Notes under the pieces: model-generated
Told to the model about the DNA's origin: nothing
What the model saw: the letters and a program-made list of their open reading frames with translations, nothing else
Databases searched by the model: none
Shown here: positions 1 through 5,860 of the stretch, piece after piece
Layout of the letters: the number at the start of each line of letters is the position of its first letter
Numbering within the stretch: position 1 is the first letter of the stretch
Assembly (NCBI GenBank): GCA_030632225.1
Contig: DAOVVF010000035.1
Coordinates: 1 to 5,942 of the forward strand
Direction: 5' to 3'
DNA from: Candidatus Parcubacteria bacterium
Lineage (GTDB): Bacteria; Patescibacteriota; Patescibacteriia; UBA1558; GWA2-36-10
Length of the DNA stretch: 5,942 bases
Made by a program: the position numbers and the translations under genes

Positions 1-30
1 ATGTCTTTGTTATGTTCTTTAGCATTTTAC

Positions 31-37
31 AAGGAGG
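31..37 (+). promoter_or_regulatory. Shine-Dalgarno site of the first gene
   Basis: AAGGAGG lies 5 bases before the ATG at 43. It decides the start: an in-frame ATG at position 1 has no visible upstream context and would put extra residues in front of a well-formed signal peptide. This is the only strong Shine-Dalgarno site in the window; the starts at 721, 2356, 2592, 3572, 4135, 5262 and 5882 have none. Confidence 0.85.
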
Positions 38-42
38 CATCA

Positions 43-627
43 ATGAACATAGCTCTAAGAATTATTATTCTCTGCAGTATTCTACTACCAGTAACTAGTT
101 TAGCTGCTGATGAGCTAGGTTTTGAGCTTTATCCCCAGGGTGATCTGTTTATTTACGGAGAAAAGGATTTTCGTCATTTTAAAGCTGATGTCTGGGCTAT
201 TCCTGGATCAGAAGTTGCCTTTACTTTTGGACCGTCTTTTGACTGGTTTGAATTTGGCTTAGGTTTTAGTAGTGGTATAGTTGATGACAAGATCAATACT
301 ACTTTTCTTGATTTAGATTTCAGACTGCAGTTTGATTACAAAGAGATTAGCTTTGAATCATATAATCTATATCAATTAGGTCAGCATGGCCTAAAAGATA
401 TGATTTTACTGCGTCATGATATCTATTTCAAAGATTTTCCCTTAGCTATTATTGGCCATAATGTCCAGGACAAGAATAATCCTTCGGGAGAAGATGATTT
501 TCAGCTTTTTTGGGGACTAAGCTACAATTTTCATTTACTCGGTAAATTAATATTCAACAGGCTTTGTTTTGCTGTTGATGTTCAGGATTTTAATTCTGGC
601 TGGTCTTGCTGGGTTATAGAATTCTGA
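43..627 (+). CDS. exported beta-rich protein, possible small outer-membrane barrel
   Basis: I do not recognise a family. The 194-residue product has a Sec-type signal peptide: MNIALR, a hydrophobic core to about residue 18, then a likely cleavage after TSLA at 21/22. No lipobox Cys is suitably placed. The mature part has no further membrane helix. It is rich in short alternating aromatic/hydrophobic stretches separated by polar turns (about residues 46-80, 88-112, 119-141, 152-182), and the chain ends WVIEF. A terminal Phe after a beta strand is typical of outer-membrane beta-barrel proteins, so this may be a small barrel or an exported beta sandwich. It has its own Shine-Dalgarno site and terminator, so it is a separate transcription unit from the genes to the right. 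Two 60-base blocks counted here are about 37-38% G+C, against 20-32% in two blocks of the next gene, and leucine uses more CTN codons. Alanine is still mostly GCT, as in the neighbours, so foreign origin is not established. The gene is certain; the function is not. Confidence 0.85.
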   Translation: MNIALRIIILCSILLPVTSLAADELGFELYPQGDLFIYGEKDFRHFKADVWAIPGSEVAFTFGPSFDWFEFGLGFSSGIVDDKINTTFLDLDFRLQFDYKEISFESYNLYQLGQHGLKDMILLRHDIYFKDFPLAIIGHNVQDKNNPSGEDDFQLFWGLSYNFHLLGKLIFNRLCFAVDVQDFNSGWSCWVIEF

Positions 628-631
628 GAAC

Positions 632-663
632 AAAAGGATGTGTTTAAAGCACATCCTTTTTTT
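632..663 (+). terminator. strong Rho-independent terminator
   Basis: AAAAGGATGTG (632-642) pairs perfectly with CACATCCTTTT (650-660) across a 7-base loop, and the T run continues to 663. It begins 5 bases after the stop of the exported-protein gene and separates it from the next gene. Confidence 0.93.
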
Positions 664-664
664 A

Positions 665-693
665 TTGAAAAAAAGCTTAATTTATGGTATTTT
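665..693 (+). promoter_or_regulatory. candidate sigma70-type promoter with extended -10
   Basis: A TTGAAA -35 element (665-670) is spaced 17 bases from TATTTT (688-693). That hexamer is preceded by TGG (685-687), giving an extended -10 TGnTATTTT. The predicted transcript start is near 700, about 20 bases before the ATG at 721. The site lies directly after the terminator, where a new promoter is expected. TAATAT at 694-699 is an alternative -10. AT-rich DNA makes chance matches common, so the call rests on the combination of -35, spacing, TG and position. Confidence 0.55.
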
Positions 694-720
694 TAATATA
701 GAATTAAATAATACTTTTTT

Positions 721-2325
721 ATGAAGATTTCACCTGAAATCGTAGTTTTGTATAACAAATTAAAAAAGATCTATCAGCAAAGAGATAAGGTAAGTAAGGA
801 AGAAAATAAGATAGAGGTTGATGAAATAACCAGCCATTTAGCTTCTCTTTATGAAAAGCTAAGGAATAGTATAGATTTTAAGGAAGTTCATTTATTACGG
901 CGTTTTGCTATTGAAAGAAATTTGAAACGCCGTTTTATTGTTGAAGCTTTAAAACCAAACATAGCTAAAGGGTTAATAGAAGAGTTAATTAGAGCTAGGT
1001 ACTTACTTAATGATACTGTAGCAGAAACTCAAATAAAAGAAGTAGAAAAAGTTATTGAGAAATATAACAAGCTATTCTTACTGATGAATGATATGTATCA
1101 TGGCAAGGAAATTAATGATTACTTTAACTGGTTAATTGGTGTAGAAGCTTGTGAAATAGATATGCTGCTTAATCCTGAAGATATTGAAGATGCTGTTATT
1201 GAAGCTATGTATCAAGTAACTAAGCAGAGGGTTAAATTAAAAGGAGATGATTTAAGTATAAAGGAAAAGAATATTCAGCTATATATTGCTATTCATAAAT
1301 CTTTAGTTAAATCAGATGATACTATTATTTCCTATCACTTATTAAATCTATACTTTGATAAGTGGTTAAAAGCAGATGAAATTCTGATTAAATTGATGGC
1401 TACTAATTTACCAGCTGTCTATAACGATATTCAGCATCGTTTACAGCATCCTTACCAGAGAAGAATATATAATGCTATTAAAGAACCAGTAGTTACTTTC
1501 AAAATACTATTAGAGCTAATTTATGCTAAAGCTAAAGATTTTGAAGAACTATTAGTTAGTCCTGAATTATTAGAATCAGAATCTAAAATATTAATTAATC
1601 AGAAATATAAGAAATTAAGAAATAAAATTAGTAAAGCTTCTGTTAGAGCTATTATCTATATCTTTATTACTAAAGTATTAATAGCTATGGTATTGGAAAT
1701 ACCGTATGAAGTGTATATTATTCATGAATTAAATTATATTAACTTAGCTATTAATGCTGTCTTTCCTACTTTCCTAATGTTCTTAGTTACTTTAAGTATA
1801 GTACCACCTAAAGAAGAAAATACTAATAAGATTTTAAGGAACTTAACTAATCTAATATATGATGAAAAAGAGTCTTCTATTCTTTGCCAATTAAAGACTA
1901 AATATCGTAAAAGTTTTGCTTTCCAGATTTTCTATTACTCAATGTATACTATTCTGTACGTAGTTGTCTTTGGCGCTATTATCTACTTTTTAAGGGAATT
2001 AAACTTTAATGTTTTAAGTGGAGCTATCTTTATATTATTCTTAACAGCTGTTAGTTTCTTTGCAGTCAAGATCAGATCTTCAGCTAAAGAATTATTAGTA
2101 ATCAAGAAAAAAGAAGGCTTTATATCTTTCTTAATTAATTTCTTTTCTTTACCTATAGTAGCTGCTGGTAGATGGATGTCACGCAGATTTAAGAAAATAA
2201 ATGTTTTTGCCTTTATTATGGACTTTATTATTGAAGCTCCTTTCAAGTTATTTATTTCTGCTTTTGAAGACTGGTTAGGCTTTTTACGAGAAAAGAAAGA
2301 AGAAGTATATCATGATAATCAATAG
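721..2325 (+). CDS. polytopic membrane protein with large helical N-terminal domain, function unknown
   Basis: The 534-residue product has no signal peptide. Residues 1 to about 300 are charged and strongly helical, probably cytoplasmic. They include a basic patch around 59-71 (LLRR, then NLKRR) and a segment around 76-96 with LKPNIAKGLIEELIRAR. Clear hydrophobic helices follow at about 308-328, 341-362, 400-424 and 430-449. A further hydrophobic stretch lies at 466-482 and an amphipathic one at 494-515. The C-terminus, around 504-528, carries IIEAPFK, then EDWLGFLREKKEE. From memory these two conserved-looking segments resemble uncharacterised proteins common in Patescibacteria genomes; I cannot confirm this here. 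No catalytic motif is visible. The ATG at 721 follows a run of six T with no Shine-Dalgarno site. No terminator separates it from the next gene, so read-through into the metabolic cluster is likely. A scaffold, transport or envelope role would each be a guess. Confidence 0.88.
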   Translation: MKISPEIVVLYNKLKKIYQQRDKVSKEENKIEVDEITSHLASLYEKLRNSIDFKEVHLLRRFAIERNLKRRFIVEALKPNIAKGLIEELIRARYLLNDTVAETQIKEVEKVIEKYNKLFLLMNDMYHGKEINDYFNWLIGVEACEIDMLLNPEDIEDAVIEAMYQVTKQRVKLKGDDLSIKEKNIQLYIAIHKSLVKSDDTIISYHLLNLYFDKWLKADEILIKLMATNLPAVYNDIQHRLQHPYQRRIYNAIKEPVVTFKILLELIYAKAKDFEELLVSPELLESESKILINQKYKKLRNKISKASVRAIIYIFITKVLIAMVLEIPYEVYIIHELNYINLAINAVFPTFLMFLVTLSIVPPKEENTNKILRNLTNLIYDEKESSILCQLKTKYRKSFAFQIFYYSMYTILYVVVFGAIIYFLRELNFNVLSGAIFILFLTAVSFFAVKIRSSAKELLVIKKKEGFISFLINFFSLPIVAAGRWMSRRFKKINVFAFIMDFIIEAPFKLFISAFEDWLGFLREKKEEVYHDNQ

Positions 2326-2327
2326 TT

Positions 2328-2336
2328 TGGTATAAT
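2328..2336 (+). promoter_or_regulatory. extended -10 promoter element
   Basis: TGGTATAAT is a perfect extended -10 (TGnTATAAT). It begins 3 bases after the stop of the 534-residue gene and lies 20 bases before the ATG at 2356. The predicted start near 2343 would leave a leader of about 13 bases without a Shine-Dalgarno site. No good -35 exists at the matching distance (TATCAT at 2308-2313), which extended -10 promoters can tolerate. It would give the 2356-5792 cluster its own promoter as well as read-through from upstream. Confidence 0.6.
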
Positions 2337-2355
2337 TAATTAAAATAATATTAAT

Positions 2356-2589
2356 ATGTCATTACACAAAGTAGTTGAAACTATTTTTACTCTGATCATG
2401 CTATTATTTTTAGCAACGATCATTTTAGGTATCTTAGTAGGTGTTAGTATTGTACAACAATTAGCTGAGTTTGATGTTGGCTTTACTGGACAAGTACTAT
2501 TTGTAGCTGGTATGTTTGCTAGCTTTATGTACATTATGAAAATGATTGTAGACAAGATTAGAGACTATCATCGTTACACTAACGATTAA
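2356..2589 (+). CDS. small two-helix membrane protein, function unknown
   Basis: The 77-residue protein has two hydrophobic helices, about residues 8-33 and 43-64, joined by a short loop around QQLAEFDVG. The first helix contains GILVG, a small-residue pattern that can support helix packing. The C-terminus after the second helix is charged (DKIRDYHRYTND). Positive charges after helix two favour a hairpin with both ends in the cytoplasm. I do not recognise a family. It leads the metabolic cluster, 20 bases after an extended -10 element and 2 bases before the kinase gene. That tight linkage, together with an uninterrupted frame, supports a real gene. It could be a subunit or anchor of a larger complex, perhaps with the 534-residue neighbour, but nothing in the sequence shows a partner. 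An antisense frame over the same bases is judged a shadow. Confidence 0.8.
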   Translation: MSLHKVVETIFTLIMLLFLATIILGILVGVSIVQQLAEFDVGFTGQVLFVAGMFASFMYIMKMIVDKIRDYHRYTND

Positions 2590-2591
2590 TT

Positions 2592-3575
2592 ATGGTTAAA
2601 ACTATTACAACTATCGGTGGTGCTACTTCTGATATCATGTTTTATACCAATGACATGATGATTATTGATAACAAACATGATTTACTTCGTCAGAAGCTAA
2701 TTGCTTTTGAATATGGTGCTAAGATATTTTCTAAAGATGTTTTTTTTACTTATGGCGGTGGGGGAGCTAATACAGCTGTTAATCTAAGTTCTTTAGGAGT
2801 TAAAACACAAGTTCTAGTATCAGTAGGTAATGATACTGTTGGACAGGAAATTATTCAGCATTTAAAGAATAAGAAGATAGGTACTAAGTTAGTGCAGGTT
2901 AATGATAAATTAAGAACAGGTACTTCTTTTATAGCTAACGTTGGTAAATACAATGAGCATGTTATATTTGCTTACCGAGGAGCTAATGACAAAATAGATT
3001 TAAGTACTAAAGTAATTAAGAAAATAAGGACTAAGTGGATTTATTTAACTTCTTTGCCTGATAATTATCAAAGTAGATTAAATGAATTATTTGCTCACTG
3101 TATTAAAAAGAAAAAGAAGATTGCTTGGAATCCAGGTTCATCTCAATTAAAATGGGGCTTTAAAAAACTACGCAAGTATATTAAAGATACAGAAGTATTC
3201 ATAGTTAACAGAGATGAAGCTTTAGAATTAGTAATTAGCCAGAAAAAAGATAAAGTACAGAATAATATTAAGTTTTTGTTTAAACATTTAGATGTAGGAC
3301 AAAAACTAACAGTTATTACAGATGGACACAAAGGAGCTTATCTATATGACGGAGATAAAGTATATTTTAGAGCTGCTTTAAAGAAAAAAGGCATTAATAC
3401 TACTGGAGCAGGAGATTCATTTGGTTCTAGTCTGGTAGCTGGTTTAATTAAATACAAATGGAATTTAGAGAAAGCTTTGAAGCTAGCTATTCTTAACAGT
3501 AATGCTGTTATAATGAAAATAGGGGCACAGGAGGGTATATTGCAAGCTAAAGATTTAAAGAAATATAAGTTATGA
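2592..3575 (+). CDS. PfkB/ribokinase-family carbohydrate or nucleoside kinase
   Basis: The 327-residue product transfers phosphate from a nucleotide to a hydroxyl of a sugar, sugar phosphate or nucleoside; the substrate cannot be fixed from sequence. Length and motif order fit the family. There is an N-terminal strand and GG (9-10) with Asp14 in the usual substrate-binding area, and the first PfkB signature GGGGANTAVNLSSLG at 55-69. An N-R-D-E motif (206-209) matches the NxxE magnesium/phosphate motif, and the strand VITDGHKGA spans 241-249. The second signature TTGAGDSFGSSL (270-281) has the catalytic base Asp275. The residue before it is Asn269, where DTTGAGD is usual; in ribokinase this Asp helps bind the activating monovalent cation. 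The start 2 bases after the previous stop has no Shine-Dalgarno site, and the end overlaps pduL by ATGA. Linkage to pduL and ackA suggests coordinated sugar or nucleoside use and ATP recovery. Ribokinase, fructokinase, 1-phosphofructokinase or nucleoside kinase are all possible. Confidence 0.9.
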   Translation: MVKTITTIGGATSDIMFYTNDMMIIDNKHDLLRQKLIAFEYGAKIFSKDVFFTYGGGGANTAVNLSSLGVKTQVLVSVGNDTVGQEIIQHLKNKKIGTKLVQVNDKLRTGTSFIANVGKYNEHVIFAYRGANDKIDLSTKVIKKIRTKWIYLTSLPDNYQSRLNELFAHCIKKKKKIAWNPGSSQLKWGFKKLRKYIKDTEVFIVNRDEALELVISQKKDKVQNNIKFLFKHLDVGQKLTVITDGHKGAYLYDGDKVYFRAALKKKGINTTGAGDSFGSSLVAGLIKYKWNLEKALKLAILNSNAVIMKIGAQEGILQAKDLKKYKL

Positions 3576-4138
3576 AACAAGTAATAGCAGAAATATCAGC
3601 TAGACATTTACATATTTCTAAAAAGGATTTAGAAAAGCTTTTTGGTAAAGGATATATTTTAAAGAAGTTAAAAAGTATATCACAACCTGGAGAATTTGCT
3701 TCTACAGTTACTGTAGATTTAATTAATGGTAAGAAAGTATTAAAAAAAGTAAGAGTAGTAGGTCCAACTAGAAAAGCTACTCAGATAGAACTAGCTTTAA
3801 CTGATTGTTATGCCTTAGGTATTAAACCAGTCTTAAGAGTGTCAGGAGATCTAAAGAATACCCCAGGTATTACTATTAAAGGACCTAAAGGTAGTGTTAA
3901 AGTAGCTAATGGAGTAATTATACCTAAAAGACATTTACATATCTCTACTAAACAAGCTAAAGCTTGGAAGCTAAAGAACAAACAAAAAGTTAGAGCTATA
4001 GCTAAAGGTCATCGTAGTGTTGTCTTTAATGAAGTAATAGTAAGAGTAGGTAATTATAATACTAGAATTCATTTAGATACTGATGAAGCTAATGCAGCTG
4101 GATTATTAAGCTGCAGTAAAATAGATTTAGATATATGA
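3572..4138 (+). CDS. pduL: PduL-type phosphate acyltransferase (phosphotransacetylase)
   Basis: The enzyme interconverts acetyl-CoA (or propionyl-CoA) plus phosphate with acyl phosphate plus CoA. At 188 residues it covers the complete catalytic core of two related beta-barrel halves. Visible signatures are EISARHLHIS (7-16), QPGEFAS (38-44), VGPTRKATQIELA (63-75), SGDLKNTPGI (91-100), IIPKRHLHIS (116-125) and IHLDTDEANAAGL (166-178). Expected metal and active-site residues are present: His12, His14, Glu73, His121, His123 and His167 as zinc ligands, and Arg67 near the phosphate site. This correspondence comes from my memory of the Rhodopseudomonas palustris PduL structure. The protein starts directly with the core and has no N-terminal encapsulation peptide, and no shell gene is nearby, so a free cytosolic enzyme is expected. 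It overlaps the kinase and ackA by ATGA at both ends. Its product acetyl phosphate would be the substrate of the next enzyme. The family call is very secure; acetyl preference is inferred from ackA. Confidence 0.96.
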   Translation: MKQVIAEISARHLHISKKDLEKLFGKGYILKKLKSISQPGEFASTVTVDLINGKKVLKKVRVVGPTRKATQIELALTDCYALGIKPVLRVSGDLKNTPGITIKGPKGSVKVANGVIIPKRHLHISTKQAKAWKLKNKQKVRAIAKGHRSVVFNEVIVRVGNYNTRIHLDTDEANAAGLLSCSKIDLDI

Positions 4139-5274
4139 AATATTTATTAGTTTTAAATGCAGGCAGTAGTAGTGTTAAATTTTCTGTTTTTACTTTTACT
4201 AAAACTATTGGTAAAGAAGTATTAAGTGGGAGTGTTAACAAAACAAGAGGTAGTGATTTAATATACAAACTAAAAGGTAAGACAAAGAAAATACATTATA
4301 GTAGTCCTTTTAGCATTAAAACAGCTTGGCATTATGTACATGATTTGTTAGTAGAATATAATATAGTATATATCGGTTTTAGAGTAGTTCATGGTGGAGA
4401 AGAATTTAATAAAACTACCAAAATTAATAAACAACTATTAACAAAGATAAGTAAGTATAATAAATTAGCTCCTTTGCATAATCCAGCTTCTCTAGAGATT
4501 ATAAAACTAGCTAAAAGAACTTGGCCTAGATTAAAGATGTCAGCTAGTTTTGACACAGCTTGGTATAAGGACATGAAACCTGAATACTATCTATATTCCT
4601 TACCCCTTAAGTACTATAATACTCATAAGATAAGGAAATATGGTTTTCATGGTTTAAGTCATCAATTAGCTACAGAATATGCTTCTCAGAAACTAAAAAA
4701 GCCTTTGAATAAATTAACAGCAATTACCTGTCATTTAGGTTCTGGTTCTAGTATTACTTGGTATGACAAGCAAGTTAAAGATACTTCTATGGGTTTTTCA
4801 CCCAATGAAGGCTTAACTATGGCTACTCGTACAGGAGATTTACCAGCTGATGTAGTACTATACTTAGCTTCCGAATTAAAAATGTCAGTTAATAGGATAA
4901 ATGATTTATTGAATAAAGAATCTGGTTTACTAGGTTTAAGTGGTACAGCTGATTTAAGAGAAATACTCTTAGCTAATGGCTACAGAGTAGCCGGCTTTAG
5001 ATCTAGTTTGAAATTTAATGCTCAGCAAAAGAAGCAAGCTAAGTTAGCTTTAAGTATCTTTGTTTATGATATTAAAAGATATATAGCTTCTTATCTTGCT
5101 ATGAGTCCTAATTTAGATTCTATTGTCTTTGCTGGAGTAGTGGGAGTTAATAGTTCAGTAATTAGAAATTTAGTACTTAAAGGATTAAATTTACCAAAGA
5201 AAGTTAAAATATTAGTAGCTAATGAAGATGAAAACAAAAATATAGCTAATCAAACATTAAAATGTCTCAAATAA
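4135..5274 (+). CDS. ackA: acetate kinase, with altered nucleotide-pocket loop
   Basis: The enzyme makes acetate and ATP from acetyl phosphate and ADP, or the reverse, in the cytosol. The 379-residue chain is somewhat shorter than the usual 395-410, mainly between residues 30 and 75. ASKHA-fold signatures are clear: LNAGSSSVKF (7-16), FRVVHGGEEF (82-91), LAPLHNP (111-117), SFDTAWY (138-144), RKYGFHGLSH (167-176), CHLGSGSSI (199-207) and ATRTGD (230-235). Counterparts of known catalytic residues are present: Asn8, Arg83, His115, Asp140, Arg167, His172, His200, Arg232 and, near the C-terminus, Glu364. Two positions differ from the usual consensus: the HLGNG loop reads HLGSG (Ser203), and the GGIGEN adenosine loop reads GVVGVN (334-339), with Val335 where Gly is usual. 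NEDEN at 363-367 also appears two residues longer than the common NEE region. It overlaps pduL by ATGA and the following gene by 13 bases. An acyl kinase of another specificity (propionate, butyrate) is less likely. Of 24 alanine codons, 21 are GCT. Confidence 0.95.
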   Translation: MKYLLVLNAGSSSVKFSVFTFTKTIGKEVLSGSVNKTRGSDLIYKLKGKTKKIHYSSPFSIKTAWHYVHDLLVEYNIVYIGFRVVHGGEEFNKTTKINKQLLTKISKYNKLAPLHNPASLEIIKLAKRTWPRLKMSASFDTAWYKDMKPEYYLYSLPLKYYNTHKIRKYGFHGLSHQLATEYASQKLKKPLNKLTAITCHLGSGSSITWYDKQVKDTSMGFSPNEGLTMATRTGDLPADVVLYLASELKMSVNRINDLLNKESGLLGLSGTADLREILLANGYRVAGFRSSLKFNAQQKKQAKLALSIFVYDIKRYIASYLAMSPNLDSIVFAGVVGVNSSVIRNLVLKGLNLPKKVKILVANEDENKNIANQTLKCLK

Positions 5275-5792
5275 ATAATTTAATAGCACAAGCTGATTCA
5301 GAAGTATTAAATACTTTAGCTGAATCTGATCAAAAACTAGGTGAATTAAATACTCGTTTAGATGTTATTAAACAAGAGTATAATATTTTAGTAGATGTAG
5401 CTAATTCTTACTCTTTCTTTAATTTAGATAATATTTATTTTTGGTTTGTAATTATTGGTTTAGTATTATTAGTCTTTGGTTTAATGCTATTGTTAGCTGA
5501 ATTACAGAGTCCTTATGAAAAAATGAGATCTTTTGTATTATCAAAGAAAAAACCTAAAGAGGATGAAAGAAGAACTTTAGGTACATTGGATAAAGATTTA
5601 GAGGAAGATGACGAAGAAGAGGATGAAAAAATAGATACTAATGATGAATATATAGATACAATACCTGACAAGCCAGAGCAGACTTTTGGTCAGTCTGAAG
5701 AGCCAGAAGAAGAGGATGAGCCAGAAGAAGAAGAGGAAAAGCCTAAAGAGAAAAAGAAGGTTAGGAAAATAAAGGTAATTAAAGTTAAATAG
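5262..5792 (+). CDS. single-span membrane protein with coiled coil and long acidic tail, function unknown
   Basis: The 176-residue protein falls into four parts. Residues 1 to about 50 form a polar helix with a regular heptad pattern: Leu26, Leu33, Tyr40 and Ala47 at one position, Leu29, Ile36 and Leu43 at the other, so dimerisation is likely. One membrane helix spans about 57-79. A basic stretch follows (KMRS, then SKKKPK), which favours a cytoplasmic C-terminus and an outside N-terminus. The tail at 100-160 is low-complexity and very acidic, with several Pro-Glu-Glu units, and it closes with a strongly basic tip, 161-176 (KPKEKKK, VRKIK). There is no cleavable signal peptide. The ATG at 5262 lies inside the end of ackA; the next in-frame Met (residue 75) is within the membrane helix, so the upstream start is the sensible one. 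No family is recognised. A tethering or scaffold role near the enzymes is conceivable but unproven. Confidence 0.82.
   Translation: MSQINNLIAQADSEVLNTLAESDQKLGELNTRLDVIKQEYNILVDVANSYSFFNLDNIYFWFVIIGLVLLVFGLMLLLAELQSPYEKMRSFVLSKKKPKEDERRTLGTLDKDLEEDDEEEDEKIDTNDEYIDTIPDKPEQTFGQSEEPEEEDEPEEEEEKPKEKKKVRKIKVIKVK
5700..5731 (+). repeat. short in-frame tandem repeat in acidic tail
   Basis: GAGCCAGAAGAAGA occurs at 5700-5713 and again at 5718-5731, an 18-base period that encodes repeated Glu-Pro-Glu-Glu. It keeps the frame, so slippage would change tail length by six residues without breaking the gene. Confidence 0.7.
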
Positions 5793-5798
5793 TTAATA

Positions 5799-5818
5799 TT
5801 TAGCTAATATTAGCTAAA
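5799..5818. repeat. perfect 20-base palindrome
   Basis: TTTAGCTAAT is followed directly by its reverse complement, 7 bases after the stop of the acidic-tail gene. It could fold as an 8-bp stem with an ATAT loop, but no T run follows, so it is not a classical terminator. A protein-binding site or an RNA 3'-end stem are alternatives. The core word TAGCT is common in these genes because Ala is nearly always GCT, which lowers its surprise value. Confidence 0.6.
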
Positions 5819-5828
5819 ATATATAGAT

Positions 5829-5857
5829 TAGCCAAAAAGGGTAATTATTGCTACAAT
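5829..5857 (+). promoter_or_regulatory. candidate promoter with extended -10 for the gene at the right edge
   Basis: TAGCCA (5829-5834) matches TTGACA at four of six positions and is 17 bases from TACAAT (5852-5857). TGC (5849-5851) precedes the latter, giving an extended -10 TGnTACAAT. The predicted start near 5864 leaves a leader of about 18 bases before the ATG at 5882. Confidence 0.6.
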
Positions 5858-5860
5858 AAT
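5844..5860. repeat. inverted repeat over the -10 element
   Basis: ATTATTG (5844-5850) and CAATAAT (5854-5860) are exact reverse complements around CTA. The repeat spans the whole predicted -10 hexamer, the placement expected of a repressor operator, though a 7-bp AT-rich repeat can arise by chance. Confidence 0.4.

Larger units (their letters stand above)
2356..5792 (+). other. five-gene operon: membrane protein, PfkB kinase, PduL, AckA, acidic-tail membrane protein
   Basis: Five same-strand genes are joined by a 2-base gap (2589/2592), two ATGA overlaps (3572-3575 and 4135-4138) and a 13-base overlap (5262-5274). No terminator lies inside and none of the internal starts has a Shine-Dalgarno site, so translation is probably coupled by termination and reinitiation. 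The 534-residue gene upstream may also be co-transcribed, because only 30 bases without a hairpin separate them. Confidence 0.8.

Noticed and set aside
1..42. In-frame start at position 1, adding 14 residues to the exported protein
   Set aside because: It would place extra residues before a well-formed signal peptide, while AAGGAGG sits at ideal distance from the ATG at 43.
43..105. Lipoprotein signal using Cys11
   Set aside because: The residues before Cys11 do not form a lipobox and the Cys lies inside the hydrophobic core; the TSLA site fits ordinary signal cleavage better.
1983..2246. Antisense open frame of 87 codons
   Set aside because: It lies wholly within the 534-residue gene and has the lysine/isoleucine-rich composition expected of an AT-rich complement, with no start signal.
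2340..2555. Antisense open frame of 71 codons opposite the two-helix protein
   Set aside because: The sense frame has a promoter element, membrane-helix pattern and operon spacing; the antisense frame has none.
3143..3580. Two antisense open frames opposite the PfkB kinase
   Set aside because: The sense strand carries clear family signatures throughout; these are shadows.
3572..4138. Bacterial microcompartment locus suggested by pduL
   Set aside because: No shell protein, aldehyde dehydrogenase or diol dehydratase gene is present and the encapsulation peptide is missing.
4389..4574. Antisense open frame of 61 codons opposite ackA
   Set aside because: It covers conserved acetate kinase motifs on the sense strand and has no support of its own.
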